Assembly (NCBI GenBank): GCA_036674765.1
Contig: JARVKI010000122.1
Location: 55,350-119,349 of the forward strand
Direction of reading: 5' to 3'
From: Seiridium cupressi
Lineage: Eukaryota; Ascomycota; Sordariomycetes; Amphisphaeriales; Sporocadaceae
DNA: 64,000 bases
The notes under the pieces are model-generated. The model was not told the DNA's origin and did no database searches. It saw only the letters and a list, made by a program, of their open reading frames with translations. Shown here in pieces: positions 11,244 through 23,665 of the stretch; position 1 is the first letter of the stretch, and every line of letters starts with the position of its first letter. The position numbers and the translations under genes were made by a program.

Positions 11244-11867
11244 GGTTGGCTGTTGTGATACTGGACTCGGCAGTAGCATAGTCACAGAGAGTGCGGCTGC
11301 ACGGGCTTCCTGGGGAACCATCTCATCGTGATTAGCTGGTGTAAAGAAGGAAGGAAGGAACAAGAGAAGAAAAAAAAAAAAAAAAAAAAAAGAGGAGCTG
11401 GACCCTCGAGCGGTATGGAAAAATGCTGATGGACTATTGCTAACTGGTACACGATTGTCACGTTATTTGATTTCAAGAGGCTTGCCGAGAGATATGGAGC
11501 CGCAAACGTGGTAATGCTTCTACAGATTGAGAATTCCCTGTGCGATCCGACTTCGCATGGAGAAGTGCAGCGAGAGATCTTGTTAATTTTAGTCGGTCAT
11601 TGATGTGATATTGACTCCTATGCCTGTATCCCTTTAATTATTTCTTCCTTGTATTTCCCGAGATTCATTATTCTCATGACTCCGCTGACAATACCCGAGA
11701 TGCACCTCCTCACGCTCGAGGTCTGTATGATTCAAACGCAATCCGCCAGTCGCGGTCTCTTTTCGAGGTATCATAGGCAACTTGGAAACGCAGAAAACGA
11801 ATAAGAGAAAAAAGAAAAAGAAAAAAAAATCATGACTGATTCTATATCACCACCCAGGCGTGAGCTC
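11244..11867. other. Convergent intergenic region with A-tract
   Basis: Lies between the 3' ends of the phosphoesterase-like gene and the Hsp70 gene. Holds a GGAA-rich stretch running into a 22-base A-run and a second A-rich patch at about 11800-11829. No gene seen. Confidence 0.5.
11370..11391 (+). repeat. Poly(A) homopolymer run
   Basis: Twenty-two consecutive A after a GAAGGAAGGAA stretch. Simple-sequence tract; could be the tail of an old retro-inserted element, but no flanking duplication was seen. Confidence 0.7.
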
Positions 11868-14330
11868 TTATCTGAACCTGGCCCGGCAGCGACCCATAAC
11901 CTCTCCCTGGCAAACCAGTTCAGCGCTGAACTCAGAACCATCAAGCGTTAGATAAATATCGAAGTAGACTCTGTAAAAAGTTCCTTGCGGCGTATCCATG
12001 CGTTCAAAGTCCTTTTCCAAATTTTTGCGCGACAGGTCCGATGTCAGGGTGACGACTTCCTTTATGCCTGCCAACGTGTTAGTACGAATGTTCAACATAC
12101 TTCAGAGTGTAGCTTACGAGGATCCTTTGTGTATTCTGGGCATACATCGTCGTCACAAGCGTACAGAATATCTTCATACATAAGAGTCGCACCAGGAGCC
12201 ACCTGTCTAAAGAAGCTGACTTTGACTGGCTCGCCAATCTTGACCTTCTGGCCCTTCTGGACGAAAATTTGTCTTGTGAACTTGCATCGATCCTTGCCAT
12301 CGAGGGAGGGCACTCTGTAGGCCTCGGGGTGGTATCCCTCCTTGAATGGTTGTAGCGTAGCCATGAGGTAATGACGTCGAGCAACACGATGGGTAATAAC
12401 ACGCTCGGTGATGCCGGCAGTAACGGCCCCCTTGACGATAGCGGCAACAGAGTCCATGGGACGAACAACCTTGGACTGGAACTGCGGCGGTACATGCAGC
12501 TTGATTTGCTGAAACAGATATTCGGATGCACCGAAACCACCCACCACCAAGATGTTTTGTAACGCCCTGTTCTGAGCCTGAATTGCTATGATTTGATTCC
12601 GAACGAGCTCCAGGATCCTGTTGACAACGGGCTCGAAGCACTGAAGAATTTCTTCGTTGGTGAACGTCATGTAACCTTCTTCAATGCCAGCCTCGGGAAA
12701 CTCGGCTTCGATACCGACATCGACCGCCCATTTTTGGCCGTTGTTACGGAAGTCTGCTTTGATGCGGTTCTCAAAATCCATGATGCACTTGGCGTACACA
12801 CGACCGGCAGTTTTCGACCCGTCTGGCAACTTCATTTTTCTGATCTTGGTCCTCAGGATATTACTGAAGTTCCTGTTGAGTGCTGTCGAACCACAAGAAT
12901 CACCAGATCCAGCTGTGCATTCGGCGACTGTGAAAGGGTTCTCGTCCTCGACTTCGTAGGCAATCAAATCAACTGTACCACCACCGCAATCGACAATAAG
13001 GACGGCGTCGTGGACCTTGAGGTTGAGCAGGCCAGTCTTGGAACAGAACAAAGCGGCAGCTTCGGGCTCGGAAACCAGAGTGAGCCTGTTATCGTTCTCG
13101 TCTCGTAGAAATCCGGCCTGGATCGCTGCGGCTCTGGTGGCGGCCTTGCCAGCATCATTCCAGATAGCGGGCACGGTCAGATAGTACCGGATATTCCGCT
13201 CCTCTCTGTTAAAAACTTCACCGAGTGTCTTCTGCAAGGCTGCTCTCATCGCCTGCCTTAGCTTGAAAAGGTAATCGGCGGCCACGTCGATTTCCGACTT
13301 TCCAGGGGGCAGAGGCGGCAGGTTGATGGGATCTATGTAGGTGTTCCCCGACAGCATAAGTTGGAGCTTGAACCACTCGACCTTTTGCACACCTGGCTTG
13401 GGATATCCGGTGGGAGCCAGAGCATCGGCAATATCGGGGCCCCATCCCACGACTTTCTGGTATTGGTCGTAGTAGAGTACTGTGGGGATCTGTAGCCGCG
13501 AGAGTCAGTCTTCCACGTCGCAATCCAGCCATGGTCTGTGGAGCGTATTCGTTTCTTACCTTTTGCTTTGTGTATGAGCCTGCGCCAGGCCATTCGGTGA
13601 TAATATCCTCTTTCGCCTCGTTGTTGGTAGCAAATGCGAACGCAACACCGGAAAATGTTGTACCCTGCGTCAATCATGGTCAGAACACAGCCTCGCCACC
13701 GCAATGGTGATTACGGGCGTCACTTACAAAATCAATCCCTACGATCAATTGCGCCTTGCTCCTGCTGTGGCCCTCGACCTCGGCGGCCGGTCGACCGAAT
13801 TGCTGCATCGCGTTGCCCGGGTTCTGTGGAGGGGCAGGCGGGGGGTAACCGGTGGCACCAGCGTACCCAGGAGGGCCGCCTTGAAGGCCCGGAGGCGGTG
13901 GACCACCTGGCATCTGCATCTGGGGAGGGTATCCGGCGACAGGAGCACCGGTGTTGATCGGTGGTGGGCCGCCTACCATCTGCGACGGCGGAGTGCGAGC
14001 TGGACCTTGAGGAGCCTGAGGGCTCATGCGCTGGGCGACGGGAGGAGCGGGACCTTGAGGGTAGTTGGCAGTGTAACTCGGCGGGCGAGGTCCGGCACCA
14101 GGATGGTTCATCGTCGGGAGGGAGTGTTGCGATGAAGAAGAAGCAATGGAGGGTGCAGGCGCAGGTCGGACGAACTGCTGCGGTATTTGAGGGGGACCGT
14201 GGCCTGCCGGCGGTAGGCCTTGAGGTGGTGGGGTCGCACTCGATTGAGGGACGTCTGGCGAAGGGATGCTCGCGGTGGATTTCCGTTTACCAAACCCTAA
14301 GTTCTTGAATCTCTGGTTCATAGAACTCAT
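11868..14330 (-). CDS. HSPA12-like Hsp70 family ATPase with proline-rich N terminus
   Basis: Four exons: 14330-13728, 13664-13560, 13489-12118 and 12067-11868, giving 759 residues; introns of 63, 70 and 50 bases all have GTAAG donors. Residues 1-190 are a low-complexity leader rich in Pro, Gly, Gln and Ser (repeats such as GGPPP and GYPP). The actin/Hsp70 ATPase fold follows: phosphate-1 motif LIVGIDFGTTFSG, split by intron 1, phosphate-2 motif VDCGGGTVDL and adenosine motif VVGGFGASEYL. The C-terminal part lacks a canonical Hsp70 peptide-binding domain, as in the HSPA12A/B group that is widespread in filamentous fungi. Client proteins unknown. The ATG at 14330 starts a basic segment (MSSMNQRFKNLGF). 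A tail-to-tail arrangement with the phosphoesterase-like gene says nothing about function. Confidence 0.93.
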
Positions 14331-17300
14331 GTGGGCGGGTGTTTGGGGGGGAAGAAGGGAGGAAAAAGAAGCAAAGGACTTTGCAGTCAGAAATTGGTGT
14401 GGGATTGGGGATTACTACCTCGTCCAAACGTGTACGAAGCGCGGGAGGCTGACAAAAGGCGAGGGGACAAGCGAACGAGGGGTCGTGGATGGATGGTCCT
14501 TGTCAGACAGCTGGAGGACGCCAAGACGGATCTGGGCTGAGGGAGAGAGTCCTTGGGTCGCAGGCAGGGTTGCTAAATTTCGAAAACGGCGCCGGACACG
14601 GCAGCACTGATTGCACAGTAACGGGCGTAGCTATCAACTGCAGGCGATCAGGTCCTGTGTCTTCCCAGGTGACGGAAAGCTCATGAGCAGGACTGGACTG
14701 AGCCAGACCCGACCTGAGCTCAACTGGGGCTGTAAGAAAATAGGTAGACGGCAAGCGAAGGTGGGCCAACGCAATTGCTGCCCGTGGCTGGTCGAGCGAG
14801 CTGGCGGGCGCGCTAGGACGACGGACTGGCAGTGTAATAAGGCTGAGATGCTGGCTGCAGCGAAGGGCCGCGGTCCAAAAGTCCTAGACTAGTGTAGTGT
14901 AGTGAGTGTGGCGGACGTGGGCCAGGACCAAGGTGTGTATGTGTCCAACAATGCATTCATGTGGAATTCGAGAGAGGCTAGAGGAGCAGCTGTGGATGGG
15001 TTTTACTACGGCGACGAGTACGTTGGCTGAAAGACAAACAACAACAACAACAACCTACAATGAAAAATTATGGTGTATGTAGGTACATTAGTTGAAGGAA
15101 CGAAGAGTTCCAACGATCTGAGCTAGTCCTTGCCTGGAATCCCATCTACAGCACTAGCCTACCATAGGTATCCACTCCAAGCATCAGGCGCGGAAACCAC
15201 CTGGCAGCTGGGGTGGTGTACAATGTATTCACAGGTTTCGGTCGTCGTCGCCGTGAGTTGGAACTATCAAGGACCAATTGAGTGCAGATTTGTAACATGA
15301 GTTTGCTCCTTTCTGGAGTGGTATTGTCTGGGGGTCCTGGGTCTGCTTGGACAGGGAGGCGTCCTGTCGAGGCAGCTCTTTGTGTCTACTACTCCGATAT
15401 GCTGTGCTACGCTGGAGGGGTCATTGAAGAACATGCCTTGTGCGACAGTGTCTCGAAAAGGAGGCTGACATTGGAGGGATACTCTCGCGCTGATCCTTTC
15501 GAATAAATTTTTTACAATGAGAATGGTTCCGTATGTCTATCCAGTGTCATTTCACCTGGTTTGGCATTTTTGGTGAGGCTCCCCTGTTGCGGAAATAGAC
15601 GGGGACACATTTGGCTTGGTTCGGACTCGCTCTGCGCAGCTCGCACCAGAAGTGGGAAGTGCTGCCAAAATTGATTTCCATACTGCATATGTGAGCTTAC
15701 GTACATGCGTCAATTGCAGATGGGACGCCTGAGATGTGAGGATCATGCCGGAACGAAAAGGGGTGCTTCGGATTGAGCTCCCGGTGTGCTTACTGAGTCG
15801 TTGCCCATTGCTGGAATCGTTGGTTTTGCCACACACGCAAGAGCATGTGAAACGAACAACAAAAGTGAAAAGGCTAGGACTCTCGGATCATAGAAGTCCT
15901 ACCGCCCATGCAGCTAGACTAGGTACGAGTATGTATGTTTAGAAGCGGGTCTAGTACTTTGGAAGGATTTTACTCCCACTTGCGATTCTAATTCCACTCC
16001 ACTTGAGCTCACCTTGGGATGCCTTCAAGACTGTGGTGCTATGTAGCCTTTGGCCTTGTGGTTTGTTGCATCTCGGTGGACTGATGATCATTCTACTCTA
16101 TCCATACCTGCAAGACGTAAAACCTCATGTCGAGGACGATGGTACTTTCAACTCTCCCGGACACGGGCCGTTGCTTCGTGGGGCGGTCCTTTTGGAAACG
16201 GCGTTCCATTCAACTGGAGCTTAAAACGACCTTCATTTTGTGGGGTCAAGGGAGCGCAGGCCCTTCCAGCCTTGGTGATCTCCCAAATCCAGCCTCCATC
16301 CGATCGCTGAGGCGACACTCGGGTTGCGACAGCACAAGAAGTCTTGATGCCTGATGTCGGCGACTGAATTCCGACTTCATGCGCTTGACTTGACGCGGAC
16401 CCTCCATATCTGCCAGCTCGCCCGCTAAGCACATCTGTTTCACCCACTTCTGTGTGTCCTCCAGATCCTCCCGCTGCAATGAGAGGCTGAGTGTGCTGAG
16501 CCTCCCGACTGGCGCTGGGCGCGTATATGACCAGCCACGACCCGACGTTACAGCGTCACCTCCACTCGCTAGGGGAACCCCTGTTGGAGGACCTGATTTT
16601 GGCAAGTTGCCGCTACCTAACGACCTCAGCCGCACTGACGATCCATTTGAAGCTTCTTTTCACCTGGCGAACCTTTGTCCAAATGCTCCAATGTAGGGAT
16701 GACAGGCAATCCTCGTGTCGGGTAGAGGACTGAGGCATTCGGAAATAGTATGGCTCGCTACCTACCACATTCATTACGTCCCAACTGTTTGATTTATTCC
16801 AAATCAAAATCAAGCTTCTCACGTCAGCAACGAATCTATTGGCCAAGAAGCGCGCAGCTTCTCATTGTCTGCACTTGGGCATCTCTATTCTTGTGCAATC
16901 ACCCTCCGTGATAGGTGGCGACAGCTTGGCTGGCCTTGTCATCCCCCGCTCCCCGTTTCTAAGGAAAGGTCTCCGGCTCCTCAACCCCTTACCATGGGAA
17001 AGGGTCGGAAGGATTTGGATCGCCGTCTCCTTCGCTGTCGGAGACGGCTCTAGAACACAAAACAGGTGCCTTGGTTGTAGTGGGGGCTGGTGGCACAATC
17101 CCAACACCACGTGGGACTGGCTGTCCTTATGCAGGGTTGCAATGAGTACTGCAACCATACTCCCCTCAATTCTCCAAGATAACCCTCTTGGAATCCTGCG
17201 TGGTCCTTTCGCGGCCGGGGTAATAATCTCTTGATAGCCAATCTATTCACCGATAATTCGAGTAAATTAGCCGGATTCAATCGTTCCCCATCGGTTGCAT

Positions 17301-17907
17301 ATCACACAATCAATGTCATATCTCTTGCAATAGGCAAATGTAGGATATGTACAAACTTGCTTCGACTGATGCATTGGTTTTTATATCCTTCGAGAAGTAT
17401 GACAATGGTATTCTCCTTCAAAGGCTTGGCACGGGGCGAGCTCTCGACCGCCACAATGGAGGTGAGCAAGCCCTTCCGATCGACATAGTCACACTGCACT
17501 TGGACACCAAAAGCTGCGACTGTACGCTATTATCTGATGTTTGATATCGGCCAAGGTCAGTAATACCTTTGGGTGATTATGGTCTGCTATATCTTAGCAG
17601 TCCTCATACTCGAGGGTAGCTTCGAGTATCAGCTGGGCAATCATCTCCCTTGCAGAAAGGGAACGCTGTGCTCTGAAACAATCTCGGTCTGGATTCGCAA
17701 AAAGCAAAATCGCTTTAGTTATTGGCAGTGACTGGCTGAGACAGACTAGTCGATGGAATTGTCAGTTTCATGCCAACTTCGGTAAAACAACGTTCATCGT
17801 TCATTTGAGTTTCAAATGGCATGCACAGCTAATAAAATTACAATACCCGGAATAGCTTCTACTGCATCCTTCGGACGGCGTCTTCTTGGCCCTACCAACG
17901 AACACGT
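14331..17907. other. Gene-poor interval
   Basis: About 3.6 kb with frames up to 131 codons on both strands but no family motif and no splice-consistent chain. The first kilobase is the Hsp70 promoter side and includes a (CAA)n microsatellite. GC content is close to that of the genic parts, so it does not look RIP-affected. It may hold non-coding RNA or a lineage-specific gene I cannot recognise. Confidence 0.45.
15033..15053 (+). repeat. (CAA)n microsatellite
   Basis: About seven CAA/ACA units in tandem, about 700 bases upstream of the Hsp70 start on the opposite strand. Simple repeat. Confidence 0.7.
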
Positions 17908-18991
17908 CTATACAGATCCCTTCTCTTTTTTGGTGAAAAGACAAACCTCCCTCTGACATTCAATACTCCTCATCTCCATACTCATAGAATGCCTCGTGCC
18001 ATCGGGCGTAAGCTTGTCATCAATAAGCTCGTAGATATACTTGGCCATGGTCCAGACCTTGGGGTCTCTGCCGCCGCTGGGGTCACCGCCGTACGGGGCC
18101 ATGAATGATGTCTGTAGGTCTTCGACGAAGTAAAACCCTCCCGGCTTGACTATCTTCCAAAGAGCCTCGAACGAGACTTTCTGCTGATTCATGGTGTGGC
18201 CACCGTCGTCGATGATGATGTCAAAATCACCGCCAGATTCATCGATGAACTTCTGGAGGAAGGCTGGATCCGCCTGATCGCCAGCGAAGATGGTTGCATC
18301 ACTGGTCTTAGCTGCCCACTTGGCGGCGCATTCGGCATCATATTCCTTAGCTGTTAGTCCAGTGGTATTTGATAGAATGGGACAGCGAAAAAGCAAAGCC
18401 AAGAGACCCAGCTGAAAAGAAAAGAAAATGGATGATAACAATTGACTCACCATGTAATAGAGATCGACATTAGGAAAATACTCGAGCCATGTGTAGTATG
18501 ACTTTCCTGGCCCGTAGACCTAATGAACATCATTAGTTGGTTTTCTATTTTTCATCACGCTTGATGAAGGAATAACGTACCATGTCGCATCCCAACCCAA
18601 TTTCGAGCATCTTGAGTCTCTTGTTGCGGATCGCTGGGAAATGCTTGTCGTACATGAACCAGTAGTGATGTGTGGTCACCTTATCTGTGCCATACTTTGT
18701 GGCGATATCATGAAAGGAAGGAAGTGCATCGGTGCTGGTAGGAATTAGTACACGAACTCAATTTGAAATATTCCGCACGTACTCTTTAGACGAGGTGTCG
18801 ACTGGTGGCGGTGGGCTTTTCAGCGACGAACTGGAAGATGAATGAGACGATTCGGGCGACCCTCCGGAAGAATGCGAGCCCCATGCTTGGTTTATAGTGT
18901 CCCTCACCTGGTCATGCTGATGAGCCAGTCCGAGCAGGAGAAGGATAGCTGCTGCGGCGAGCAGGACGTAGTGAATGCGATTGACTGTCAT
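17908..18991 (-). CDS. Membrane-anchored class I SAM-dependent methyltransferase
   Basis: Four exons: 18991-18783, 18734-18581, 18519-18451 and 18345-17908, giving 289 residues; introns of 48, 61 and 105 bases. Residues 8-22 (HYVLLAAAAILLLLG) form one hydrophobic segment, followed by a Ser/Pro-rich stalk, so the catalytic part is probably held at a membrane as a type II protein or is secreted. The methyltransferase fold shows MLEIGLGCDM and YGPGKSYYTW (SAM-binding region) and IIDDGGHT, a pattern shared with MycE/rhamnosyl O-methyltransferase-type enzymes and many fungal 'hard-surface induced' proteins. The ATG at 18991 is the first in frame; upstream codons lack ATG. It shares a 428-base promoter with the transporter at 19420. 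Substrate unknown. Confidence 0.85.
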
Positions 18992-19419
18992 GATGGCAAG
19001 CTCCTGTGATGTCCAAAATGAAAGGACAATATGGAACAAGAATAGTTTGAGGATAGGCTCTGAAAGAAATACGACCAGAGTAGCGAGAACATCCTTTAAG
19101 GGCGCACACTGAGACAATATCTAACTCCAGTTCAGCAGTTGCATCCCTCACAGGGCGGCGCTCATATTATCGCCACTTGTCATTTTGTTTGGGGAAGTAT
19201 AAGTGTCACCCAGTTTGAGGATGTTTCAGTGTAATAGGCCAGGGAGACTCGATTGTGCTCACAACGTGGAACCGCAGCTGAGACATGTATTCAGCCAAGG
19301 GATGTGAAGTCAGCTTGACCCATCACTTTCGCGAATATAGCCAAGGTTACTGCACATACTAGCCATTCGAGCGACCCAACACGTTCTCCTGGGTTTCAAC
19401 GACAAGATCGACTGCCAAA
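18992..19419. promoter_or_regulatory. Bidirectional promoter region
   Basis: The 428 bases between the divergent starts of the methyltransferase and the MFS gene. No strong TATA box or known operator was recognised. Co-regulation is plausible from geometry alone. Confidence 0.45.
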
Positions 19420-20938
19420 ATGGACTTCTACCAACTCAATCTCGCGGTGTTCGCCTCGACGAACGCATATCTATTATACCGACAATATCACACAGGCGGC
19501 AAAACTGCGCCAGACTTCACCTTGGTTGATCCTGCAAGCATCGAACATGCAGAAAAGCAAGATAGCGTACGGGTTGCGCGCCGATTCCAGATAAGCTACT
19601 TTCTGCCGTACGCGTTGGCGGTCGCCGCAGATTGGCTTCAGGTACAAAGCCCATATTCCTATCGCTCGCATGTGTGATCTGCTGACCGTGACAGGGGCCT
19701 CATATATATGCTATTTACAAGTACGAGAAGAACATCCCTGAGAAGACGGTAGCAGCGCTATATGCCGCCGGCTTTGTATCAGGTGGATTCAGCGCGTCCA
19801 TTGCAGGAGGACTCGCCGATAGATTCGGCAGGAAGCGGGCTTGTCTGCTATACTGTGGGTTATACATCGCCACATGCTTGACAATGCTGAGCGATAACCT
19901 GGTGGTCCTCTTTTTGGGTCGTCTATGTGGTGGAGTTTGCACAACTCTGCTCTTCAGCGTTTTCGAAGCCTGGATGATATCAGAGTACCACGAAAGAGGA
20001 CTAGACGGCTCGGGACTAGAGCTCAGCACAGTCTTCGGAACCATGACTACCTTGAGCTGCGTCGTCGCCATTGCGTCAGGTATTATAGGTGATATTCTGG
20101 TCCAGCTGTCCGGAACACGAACGTGGCCGTTCCTGGCCGCCGCAATCTGCTGCGTCGGGGCAGCATATTTCATCTCGACGATCTGGGTAAGATACAACGG
20201 CCCGCTTACTCTCCGCTCTACCAAGCTAATTGGTGTCTAGAAAGAGAATTATGGCGCCAAGACAATCGAGCAGACTTCCCACGAAGACGTCAAGAGTGGC
20301 GTGCTCGCAATCGTGCGCGACGCAAAGATCCTTTCCCTCAGCATTACGTCGTGTTTCTTCGAAGGAACAATGTACCTGTTCATCTTCTTCTGGTCAGCCG
20401 CTCTCAAGGGTGCCCGAGCGCGATCTGGATCAAGTGATGACCTGCCCTTCGGGCTGATCTTCTCTAATTTCATGTGTGCAATGATGACAGGCTCAGCCAT
20501 CTTCACGCTTAGCACATCCACCCACAACGTGAAGAATACATCCGGCATGATGATGAACGTTACCCTCATCGTCAGTTGCTGCCTGTCTTTTGCGGCTATA
20601 GTGCAGGACGAGCATCTTCTCTTTTGGGCTTTGTGCCTCTTAGAGGGGTGCGTCGGGGCATACTTTCCGAGTATGGCTTCGTTGAAGAGCGAACTGATCG
20701 AGGATGGCGTCCGAGGGCGCGTTTACAGTATCTTAAGATTTCCCCTCAACGTATTCGTCGTGGTTGTTCATAGCCTGGACGAAGAAGGTACCGTATTATC
20801 CAGTGGATCTTGTATACCATAAAGTGTTGGCTAATGTTGGACACAGGTGATGCCCACCGCAATCATGTCTTTCTCGTGTGCGCCACGCTGCTCCTGGTTG
20901 CTTTCATCCTTGCGCGACGACAGTTCAAGGCAGAGTGA
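19420..20938 (+). CDS. MFS transporter, MFSD5 (molybdate-anion transporter)-like
   Basis: Four exons: 19420-19641, 19695-20186, 20241-20787 and 20847-20938, giving 450 residues; introns of 53, 54 and 59 bases. The major facilitator loop motif appears as GGLADRFGRKRACL between TM2 and TM3, and further hydrophobic spans run to the C terminus (VFLVCATLLLVAFILA). Length, the early FYQLNLAVF helix, GPHIYAIYKYE and the EGTMYLFIFFW segment fit the MFSD5/MOT2 group described as molybdate transporters in algae and animals. A Lys/Glu-rich loop after TM6 is the expected central loop. The last exon lies behind a good GTACCG/ACACAG intron and adds the final helix. Molybdate as substrate is family inference only. 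Confidence 0.88.
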
Positions 20939-23665
20939 GACTGCCACTCTCCAATCTGGGCTCGATGCCCCAATGTCTTAGTCACAGGGAGGGCGTCTCA
21001 GATTCGCTTGCCTCCTAGATACCTTTGCAATGTATATGTATTAAATCTCAATCTCTTCGAAGCCTTATTCCCAGCATGGCGGCGACATTTTAATGAATAC
21101 TCCATGAATTGAGTTCCGGAAGCCGAGAAAACATTGAACCAGGTACTTGCAGTATTATAGTAATCTTGATACAGGCTATTTTGTGACCCAGAACTAGAGG
21201 AATTGGAAATACCCAGATTCAGATGGTAACAAAAGATTATTATTTGGAAAAAAAAGAAAAAAAAAAAAAAGACACCGAGAGGTCTCTTTCAAATGTTGAT
21301 TGATATGTTTTCCATCCGGACAATGACAGTGAATATGAAATGCTCAAGGCCAAGTTCGGAGGGTAGACTGGTTCTGGTGCTTGAGTACATCGAATCCGTC
21401 GCGTGGCGCTGCGACTGACAGCTCAGACTCTTTCATTAACCTTCCAACCAGGATAACACGAACCAGAACCACATAACGCCAGGGAACTAAATGATTCGCA
21501 TAATCCCTATACCTTCATCGTATCTTCCAATGAAACAGAAACACTCCACTTATGTTAGATGCAAATGAGAGGCAGAACATGCCCAGACATCGCAAACCGA
21601 AACACTTCAAACGTTGTTAGGCGAGGATTTCTCCAAGAAATTACACGGACCCGTACGGGTGATAAGACAATGAGTGGTTTATATAGAGCATAATTGCATG
21701 AGAGAGGAACGGACAATAGCAAAGATTCGGATGAAAATGCAAAGGAGGGTGCTCGTGTGACCAGGTATGGTTATCGCTGGTTCACGCTACTGGGGCTCTG
21801 TGGGGTGGTAGGCCCATACCTCAAAAGGACAGGATCTTAATTACTAGCAACACGGCCAAAGTTTTGACACATGGCCGATACAACTTGCTAGCCGCCAATC
21901 GCTGGAGATGTTTACAGATCCCCTGCCCATTAGCAAGCGTAGATATGGGCCAATTTCTGCCAACTTCTCGGCTCTGTATCCGCATACTGCTATAGGCCTA
22001 TCAATTCCCAGGTTTGCGATGGGGCTCTTCAGTATCGTGCATGATACTTGGAGATGGACCATACCCAAATCTCCCAAGCTTCAATAGTGATTTCCCACAG
22101 AGCCTCTCATGTTCACACCGATGTTTTAATCTCGCCATGCTCCCAAGTCGTGAAACGGAAAGCCCGGCGCCCGGGCTCTTGCTTTTCCTCTCCAGTCTTC
22201 GAGGCCATCGCGCGTTGCCGCTTTCCCGCCCACCTGACTGGAAGGAGCAACAACGCGCCATCCCACCTCCACGAGTCGAGACTTCCCTCCTTTTGTGATT
22301 CTGGAGCCCCTCACCAAGTCGGCACTCCCCTGGACCTGGAGGGAGCGCCATTCGCAACGACATCGCGTCCTTCAATCCCGACTTTTGAACCTCATTCTCA
22401 GCCAGCGAGCTTCGTTCCTCAATTGCCTTTACCCCCATGGTTATTTTATTCCAGTATACTGATATTACCTTTGCTGTTTTTCTTCGCATTGCTATTACAC
22501 CTACATTCGTCCATCGCAGCGCGCCTGTTGAGCTCTGATCCGTTCCAACCTCACCATCCTCAGACTGGCCAGCAAGATCCAAGCTTTAGATCTCGTTGGC
22601 ATCTCCTCAACCTAATTAATCGAAACCCTCCGTGGCCAGCTGTGAGCTTCGTTCGAAGAGACAATTCGAGCTTCTTGAGCTGGAATCCTACCTGGCTCGG
22701 CCGTATTGCTCCTTCGACAAATGGGCTGATAGGCCAATTATTGCAGGATTCTCTCGTCGCCCAACCACAGCTGCAGATCTTTGCATACGACCTAGAACCT
22801 GTTGACTTTTCTACTGCATCGACTTACTCATCTTTCACCTGCAGGAGTGGACCTATGACCTCACTGCAGCTCCATCGGGACATCTAGACTTGACGACTGG
22901 TCTAATTTGCACGATCGAGACGGGCCGTCTCAGCGGCATCGTCGACTCTGGACCCAGTCGTCATATGCTTCCAATACTTGCTGGACTCGATCGCTCGCTC
23001 TTCAAAGCGTGAGGTGCGGCAGGCGCACCACGAGTGACACAGTTCTCATTCGTCGTCGCCTGTGATACAATAGGTTCAGCTCTGCAGCAGCAGGAGCCTG
23101 CCAATTCGCCAAACTGTTGTCACAATATTTCAGAGGCGCCGCTTGGCGTAACTATGCTCAGAGCCGAGCGTCAGTCGCAGAAGAGGATACCGCTGCTGCC
23201 GACCCCATGAGCTCTGCTGGACTCGAGGAAAAGGCCCGACAAGGCGACAAGGTGGTAGCACAAGGCTCCCTGAACTTCGTCCCTATTGTTTCCTTGGCCT
23301 TCCTTACCCTGGTCTTGGTAAGTAGGTTTCCGGTACCTACAGTGGATGCGCGCGTTATTTTCTGGCTCGACTGTCTGCCCACTCTCCCATATTCCCCTCG
23401 TACCCATCTCCGTTAGCTCTCCTCCACTGCTTAAATATTCCCCCGCATCCACTGTCGTCACAGGCCAAAAGGAAGTGTTGCTAACCCCTCCATAAAGATC
23501 GCCCAAGTCTTCCTGACCGACGCCAAATTCCAATATTCGCGTCTCCTCACCTCGCATCCGTTCACACGGATCACATCTAGTTCTCCAGCTGCAGTCCTTT
23601 ATGAGCCTGTCTGCAAAAGCCCCCATCCATTCCCAACTGCCCCCCCTGTGTCCAAAGCTCGCACA
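20939..23665. other. Intergenic region and long glucokinase leader
   Basis: Contains an A-rich run at 21248-21270 and, from about 22050, a pyrimidine-rich stretch typical of fungal 5' leaders. A 279-codon frame at 22048-22887 is Pro/Ser/His-rich with one hydrophobic stretch but no family match, so I do not call it. A GTAAGT at 23319 could begin a 5'-UTR intron ending near 23509. Nothing else supported. Confidence 0.4.

Noticed and set aside
12593..13108. 171-codon plus-strand frame
   Set aside because: Antisense shadow of the Hsp70 ATPase exon, which has strong motifs on the minus strand.
16246..17234. Frames of 99-131 codons on both strands in the 16-17 kb gap
   Set aside because: They overlap each other, lack motifs and splice partners, and show no coding-like composition difference.
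22048..22887. 279-codon plus-strand frame upstream of glucokinase
   Set aside because: Pyrimidine-rich leader sequence can yield such Pro/Ser/His-rich frames; no family motif, and it ends far from the glucokinase start without splice logic.
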